Positions 62,470 through 64,000 of a DNA stretch of 64,000 bases are shown piece by piece. The notes beneath the pieces are model-generated. The model was not told the DNA's origin. It did not search any database and saw only the letters and a program-made list of their open reading frames with translations. Where the stretch lies: NCBI RefSeq assembly GCF_033118175.1, contig NW_026870906.1, positions 1,302,001 to 1,366,000 of the forward strand, written 5' to 3'. The translations under genes were made by a program, and so were the position numbers. Every line of letters begins with the position of its first letter. The stretch's first letter is position 1. This stretch comes from Dama dama (lineage: Eukaryota; Chordata; Mammalia; Artiodactyla; Cervidae).

Positions 62470-64000
62470 TTTTGAAGCTCTTCATATTTTTCACACCTTT
62501 TCAGGCTCTTCATGTTTTTGAACACCGCTTCAGGCTCCTCCTATTTTTCACACCGTTTCATGCTCCTCATATATTTGACACCTTTTTAAGCTCTTCATAT
62601 TTTTCACACCTTTTCCTGCTCTTCATCTTTTTCAAAACCGTTTCATGCTCATCCTGTTTTTCAGAGTGTTTCATGCTCCTCATATGTTTGACACCTTAAG
62701 AAGCTCTTCATATTTTTCACACCTTTTCAGGCTCTTCATGTTTGTCAAGACCGTTTCATGCTCATATTATTTTTCAGAACGTTTCATGCTCCTCATATTT
62801 TTGACACCTTTTGAAGCTCTTCGTATTTTTCACACCTTTTCAGGCTCTTCTTATTTTTCAACACCACTTCATGATCCTCCTATTTTTCAGACCGTTTCAT
62901 GCTCCTCATATATTTGACACCTTTTGAAGCTCTTCATATTATTCACAACTTTTCAGGCTCTTCATATTTTTCATCACCGTTTCATGCTGCTTCTATTTTT
63001 CAGACCGTTTCATGCTCCTCATATTTTTCACATCTTTTGAAGCTCTTCATATTTTTACACCTTTTCAGGCTCTTCATGTTTTTGACGACAGCTTCATGCT
63101 CCTCCTGTTTTTCAGACCGTTTCATGCTCCTCACATTTTTGACAACTTTTGAAGCTCTTAATATTTTTCAGACCTTTTCATGCTTTTCATCTTTTTCAAA
63201 ACCGTTTCATGGTCCTCCTATTTTTCAGACTGTTTCATGCTCCTCCTATGTTTGACACCTTTTGAATCTCTTCATATTTTTCACACCTTTTCAGGCTCTT
63301 CATGTTTGTCAACACCGCTTCATGATCCTCCTATTTTTCAGACCATTTCATCCTCCTGATATATTTGACACCTTTTGAAGCTCTTCATATTATTCACAAC
63401 TTTTCAATCTCTTCATGTTTTCAAAAATAATTCATGCTCCTCCTGTTTTTCAGACCGTTTCATGCTCCTCATATATTTGACACCTTTTGAAGCTCTTCAT
63501 ATTTTTCACAACATTTCAATCTCTTCATGTTTTCAACAACACTTCATGCTCATATTATTTTTCAGACTGTTTCATGCTCCTCATATTTTTGACACATTTT
63601 GAAGCTCTTCATATTTTTCACAGCTTTTCCGGCGCTTCATGTTTTTCAACACCGCTTCATGCTCCTGCTATTTTTCAGACCGTTTCATACTCATCTCATT
63701 TTTGACACTTTTTGAAGCTCTTCATATTATTCACAACTTTGAAGCTCTTCATATTTTGAACACCGTTTCATGCTCCTCCTATTTTTCAGACCGCTTCATG
63801 CTCCTCATGTATTTCACACCTTTTGAAGCTCTTCATATTTTTCACACCTTTTGAAGCTCTTCATATTTTTCACATTTTTGAAGCTCTTCATAATTTTCAC
63901 ACGTTTTCAGATTCTTCATGTTTTTCAACACCGCCTCATGCTCCTGCTATTTTTCCGACCGTTTCATACTCCTCATATTTTTGACACGTATTGAGTCTCT
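62470..64000. repeat. Long-range duplication with 2109-bp step, copy 2 (cut by window edge)
   Basis: Second copy of 60361-61891; it is still matching at the last base of the window, so the full block is at least 1531 bp and may be the complete 2109-bp tandem period. Internal landmarks are the ATGs at 62645, 62899, 63375 and 63639, each 2109 after their partners. Confidence 0.93.

Larger units (their letters stand above)
1..64000 (+). repeat. Continuous satellite array of a 28-bp monomer family
   Basis: The whole window is head-to-tail copies of one monomer family in a single orientation; I found no inverted segment and no interruption by unrelated sequence. The typical monomer starts TTTTCATGCTC, has a four-base variable core (CTCG, TTCG, CTCA or TTCA) and ends TATTTTTCACACC or TATTTTTCAGACC, for 28 bases. 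A plain run can be read at about 20214-20300. The consensus monomer has 13 T, 9 C, 4 A and 2 G, so the + strand is about 79% pyrimidine. Variants differ by point changes (CATG to CAAG, CACG or CAGG; CACACC to CAAACC, CATACC or CACATC) and by 1-2 bp indels. Tandem arrays of this length are known from eukaryotic heterochromatin; assignment to a species or named satellite family is not possible from sequence alone. The array continues beyond both window edges. Confidence 0.97.
42790..64000 (+). repeat. Region 5: 113-bp tetrameric higher-order repeat array
   Basis: From about 42800 the array is organised as four distinct monomers in fixed order: (a) 28 bp starting TTTTGAAGCTCTTC and ending TTTTTCACACC; (b) 29 bp starting TTTTCAGGCTCTTCATG and ending TTTTTGAACACC or TTTTTCAACACC; (c) 28 bp starting GCTTCATGCTCCTCC and ending TTTTTCAGACC; (d) 28 bp starting GTTTCATGCTCCTCATA and ending TTTTTGACACC. 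Together they make 113 bp. A clean example is 56863-56975. Monomer b owes its extra base to an added A after the T-run. Some units lose or gain monomers (TTTTGAAGCTC doubled, as near 49280-49330 and 61740-61790). Across the 21 kb there is room for roughly 185 units. No gene or unique sequence was seen. Confidence 0.94.

Noticed and set aside
1..64000. CRISPR array, because of short direct repeats of about 28 bp
   Set aside because: CRISPR repeats are separated by unique spacers of similar length. Here the repeats are directly adjacent with no spacers, the copies are diverged, there is no palindrome in the repeat and no cas gene.
1..64000. Centromeric CENP-B box or alpha-satellite relationship
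   Set aside because: I find no match to the CENP-B box core, the unit length is 28 or 113 rather than 171, and the composition is unlike alpha satellite. A centromeric location remains possible but nothing in the sequence shows it.
1..64000. Telomeric or interstitial telomeric repeat
   Set aside because: No TTAGGG, TTTAGGG or complementary runs are present; G is the rarest base on the + strand and no G-runs of three or more stand out.
42790..64000. Yeast-type replication origin consensus in TTCATGTTTTT
   Set aside because: It has one mismatch to the core and occurs in every b-monomer; composition alone explains it, and the organism is unlikely to be a budding yeast.
1..64000. tRNA, rRNA or other structured RNA genes
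   Set aside because: No stretch departs from the repeat, and the pyrimidine-rich strand offers almost no self-complementary stems.

Overview
The window is one uninterrupted satellite (macro-satellite) array. Every stretch I read, from base 1 to base 64000, is built from a 28-bp monomer or a close derivative, always in the same orientation. On the + strand the monomer begins TTTTCATGCTC, continues with a variable CTCG/TTCG/CTCA/TTCA block and ends TATTTTTCACACC or TATTTTTCAGACC. I found no gene, RNA gene, transposon, CRISPR array or unique-sequence island. The long open frames, including one of 789 codons, are by-products of the repeat and are not annotated as genes.

The setting is a eukaryotic chromosome, probably heterochromatic, pericentromeric or subtelomeric. 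Tens of kilobases of tandem repeat, nested higher-order repeats and the pattern of change at CpG sites all point that way. CpG sites frequently appear as CA or TG, as expected where cytosines are methylated. The species cannot be named from the sequence.

Layout. (1) 1-12.2 kb: 28-bp monomers, many with the CTCTTCG/CTCTTCA core. A block of at least 4.4 kb is present twice, 6676 bp apart and nearly identical; a 371/372-bp tandem duplication sits at the end of the second copy. (2) 12.2-19.35 kb: monomers mostly of the CTCCTCG type, arranged as a mosaic of 0.3-1 kb blocks repeated at offsets of 636, 1861, 2223 and 2499 bp. It carries a diagnostic 26-bp monomer with the core GGCCCCTCG. (3) 19.35-25.4 kb: 28-bp array with fewer long-range copies; local duplications lie at offsets of 168, 468 and 1035 bp. 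(4) 25.4-42.8 kb: about two and a half copies of a 6.7-7.1 kb compound unit that differ by gains and losses of whole monomers, plus 195-bp and 279-bp tandem duplications. (5) 42.8-64 kb: a sharp change to a tetrameric higher-order repeat of 113 bp (28+29+28+28). It contains further duplications, the largest being a 2109-bp step near the right edge whose second copy leaves the window.

Nothing here works together in the sense of genes. The coherent story is array evolution: point divergence between monomers, then repeated amplification of blocks from tens of bases to several kilobases, with the newest events (6676 bp and 2109 bp) almost free of differences.
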